Below, one piece after another: positions 61,574 to 64,000 of a stretch of DNA of 64,000 nt. How positions within the stretch are numbered: position 1 is the stretch's first letter; every line of letters begins with the position of its first letter. The notes beneath the pieces were generated by a model. The model was not told the DNA's origin, ran no database searches, and saw nothing but the letters and a program-made list of their open reading frames with translations. Position numbers and translations under genes: made by a program. The DNA comes from Malachius bipustulatus (Eukaryota > Arthropoda > Insecta > Coleoptera > Melyridae): NCBI GenBank assembly GCA_910589415.1, contig OU342633.1, positions 36,214,210 to 36,278,209 on the forward strand. The letters are read 5' to 3'.

Positions 61574-63129
61574 TTGTCTAGTTCTTCAGATTCAGTCAAG
61601 AGGGGGTTTGATTAATTATTATATGATCAAAGACTGGAAATTCCTGCACAATTTTCGCTAGTGTTTACATGTCTTCATTTTATATTTTAGTTCATTACCT
61701 GGTCATAAAGTAAAACTCTGGGAACAACGTTCCTAGTAATCAGGTGCTCCATAAAGTCCCTAATTATTAGACTGCAGACAGATGTCATGATGTAAGTAAT
61801 AGTTACTGATCTAGAAACAGTTCTGTTTAAGTGTAGATAAGGCTTTTAGTACTCCATAAACTTTACTTCCTAAGATGTGACGACATAATTAAGTTTTCAG
61901 GCAGTCCGCCTAAACTACTCGCTTGAACCGCTAAATTTCCAACAATATTCAATCTGATTTGGGCCCTAAACTTCATCGAATAGATTTAGATTTTTTTTAC
62001 AACTATACTGGAACTGGGATCTGTCGATTATTGTCTGTACTTCACCTATTCCCTGTCCGTATAAGGGTTAAACGGTAGGGAATTAATTGTAGTTTTAGCA
62101 GAATACTTTACATGCTCTTGAATGGGTACTGAAACATGAACGAGCCCTTAACCGTGGACCTTTTCATTTATATGTCGGGCGCTTAATTAAAACTAGGCGG
62201 CAACTGCTGCGCTGATGAAATGAACAACTAGTTCAAACTCCTGTTAGGATTTGATCGTTAAATGGATTTTTTTTCTACTGGACTTAGATCAAACAAGATT
62301 TAAAAGATGGTACTTCAAAAGCAACACTATCGTAAAATGTTTAATATTGAAAAAGTTTCAAACGAGAGTTTGAAACTCCGACGGATGCACTTCACTTTAC
62401 AAGTGTACAATGTACATACATTGTTTGTATATGACACCTTGAAATATTAACTCACCTTAGGCGAAAGTTTCTGCAACACTCAGATATTTATCGCTCGTCT
62501 GATAAATAATACTACTTTGGATTTGGAGTTAGGTTGGTAAGATGTTACGAACGAACGAGGCAGCGAGCCAAACTTTATAAAAACAGCTCACTTGCTAACA
62601 TTATGAAGTTGCGTGGTAATAAGCTGACCAACAGGATGCTAAAAGAAGTCAAAAGTTCAGAAGTTGAACCGTGAAGTTGGTCGGTTTACTTCCACGACTT
62701 AAGGTGCGTCTACATTAGACAAAAATAATTTATGTATCTGATCTTGTATTTAGACCGTGAAAGAAAGTAGGTGTACTTTGATTCCCAGACGATCTAATAT
62801 ATGGTTCGTCTGAGTCTATTTAAGGGGTGCGGAATCTATTTAAATCTTTGCGTGCTTTGTTTGAACTAATGGAACTAGATAGGGTTGTGGAGTAATGGGG
62901 TGAACTATTTAATAAATTCTCTGAATTAATGCAAATGACCCTAATACTACTAGGAAAGAAGCTACTGTTATCTCGGATGATAAGTGATTGATTATATGAG
63001 ACAGACAGCACAATTTTCCAACTCCTTTTATATACAAGACGATTTTCTTTCATCAATTCTCCACAGAACGGGAGCAGTCAGAGGTGAATGATCAACAACT
63101 CAAATACCTTCAGAAAAAGATTCAGAATT
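61574..63129. other. Sequence with nothing recognised
   Basis: No coding or repeat signal recognised. The minus-strand frame at 62820-63056 is unrecognised. Confidence 0.4.
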
Positions 63130-63600
63130 TTGCTTTCAGTTGGCCTATCTAAAATCCCATCTGCAATTTCGTTAAGTCTTCTGGTCCTCTCGGGAAGCAA
63201 CACTCTCCAGAGTGGAATAATTCTTGCTTAAGCACCTAGGTTGCTGAAATTGTCAAGCGACAGGCTGTCTAAACCATGGACAGATAGCCGCTTATGCTCT
63301 AAAGAAGCTTAACAGGAAAGTAACGAAGTGGTCCGACGTTTAATGACTCATTTTGCAAAAATTTGACGAAAACGAAAAACATCCCTTTCCTTCGGAAAGT
63401 CTTCGATTCCCTTTTGACACTCTTTCCAAGACGCGCAACATTTCTAGATTAGGCAACGAGGCTGCCTAAATTGCTGAGCGACAAACAGTCAAAGTTACGA
63501 ACGGTGCGTCGCTCAAGCTTTATAAACAGTTAACAAGAAAATGACGATGTGGTCTGCTGCTTACTGAATCTTTTCACTGCCATCTGCGGAAGAAATTACC
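63130..63600 (+). repeat. Diverged tandem duplication, period about 224 bp
   Basis: The block from about 63231 (GGTTGCTGAAATTGTCAAGC, GACAGGCTGTC, AACAGGAAAGTAACGAAGTG, GTCCGACGTTTA) recurs from about 63455 (GGCTGCCTAAATTGCTGAGC, GACAAACAGTC, AACAAGAAAATGACGATGTG, GTCTGCTGCTTA). Confidence 0.65.
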
Positions 63601-63849
63601 ATTCCGTGAAGATATCATTCTGCAGTTCTCAGCCTAGTCAGTAGTAAGGTGAGAAGGGGTTGTGCACTCCAAGTGATTAATCCCTTTTAGCCACTCCCAA
63701 ACCATATTGGGATTCTTGCTCAAACTTGAGCAGAGAGGAGTCTCAATTATTCCTCTTGTAGTGTATCTGACTTAAAAACTTAAAAATGTCAAGCTTGAGG
63801 ACACCTCGCATACGGAGCCTATACAGTGATAAGAGTGCTTGTCGTCTGC

Positions 63850-63990
63850 TTCACTTTTGCGACGGGCCGCATTCTTCCTCATCCCCATAAGTTATAAGTG
63901 CCTCCTGTTCAGAATGTCGTGACAGGTGCGCACCATGTCTACTAGTTTGAGCTCCTTCTGGTTCAATTTGATCATGTTTGTTCGAGTCGG
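63850..63990 (-). pseudogene. C-terminal fossil of an RNase H-type LINE
   Basis: Minus strand reads MIKLNQKELKLVDMVRTCHD then ILNRRHL (about 63975-63890), the same block as NRKELRLLVRLLPDHNCLNR at 43355-43440. The element may extend beyond the right edge of the window. Confidence 0.5.
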
Positions 63991-64000
63991 CTAGGAACAG

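Overview
This is a non-coding-rich, AT-rich eukaryotic window. Long introns, consensus GT/AG splice sites, a P-element relative, several degenerate non-LTR retrotransposons, solo LTRs and hairpin MITEs all point to an insect (arthropod) genome. Nothing in the sequence fixes the order. I see no bacterial gene, CRISPR array, rRNA or tRNA gene.

The backbone is one host gene on the minus strand. I reconstructed twelve coding exons between 49606 and 274, in order and with every exon-exon phase compatible. They encode about 700 residues of the insect orthologue of GARNL3 (GTPase-activating Rap/Ran-GAP domain-like protein 3). The order is N-terminal region, Rap-GAP domain with the catalytic-asparagine helix (RHIGNDIV), linker, then most of a CNH (citron homology) beta-propeller. 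The 3' end lies left of base 274. The 5' end lies somewhere right of 49606 and was not identified. The twelve exons total 2102 bp, so more than 95 percent of the gene span here is intron.

Layout from left to right: 0.3-0.7 kb, CNH exons. 1.6-4.0 kb, a TTCTAGAA-rich repeat field split by a solo LTR (2587-3463, duplication GCCT). 5.5-5.7 kb, CNH exon. 6.8-8.4 kb, jockey-like LINE remnant. 10.0-10.4 kb, exon at the Rap-GAP/CNH junction. 11.2-14.0 kb, mariner-like fossil next to a 5'-truncated LINE. 16.2-19.6 kb, fields of an AACTTCAGACGA motif in opposite orientations and a 231-bp MITE. 21.0-24.9 kb, a P-element-like transposon with THAP transposase exons, cut off in its catalytic half. 25.9-27.4 kb, more of the same motif, including a 337-bp tandem repeat. 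27.9-36.5 kb, the Rap-GAP exons, with two LINE fossils and a large hairpin element 100 bp from one exon. 37.4-40.0 kb, a 2.6-kb structure with arms of about 400 bp in inverted orientation. 41.9 and 49.5 kb, the N-terminal exons. 44.9-46.1 kb, a second solo LTR. 47.3-53.2 kb, tandem repeats and hairpin MITEs. 55.8-56.1 kb, a possible unrecognised gene on the plus strand. 57.5-60.35 kb, a TGATCA-rich satellite interrupted by a MITE. 60.6-61.6 kb, a third solo LTR of the same family as the second but inverted. 63.2-64.0 kb, a LINE remnant.

Most of the novelty is in the repeat landscape. It includes an LTR family with 4-bp target duplications and internal minisatellites, a MITE core shared by two elements with different ends, a truncated P-like element with readable ends, and a plus-strand exon pair whose product I do not recognise.
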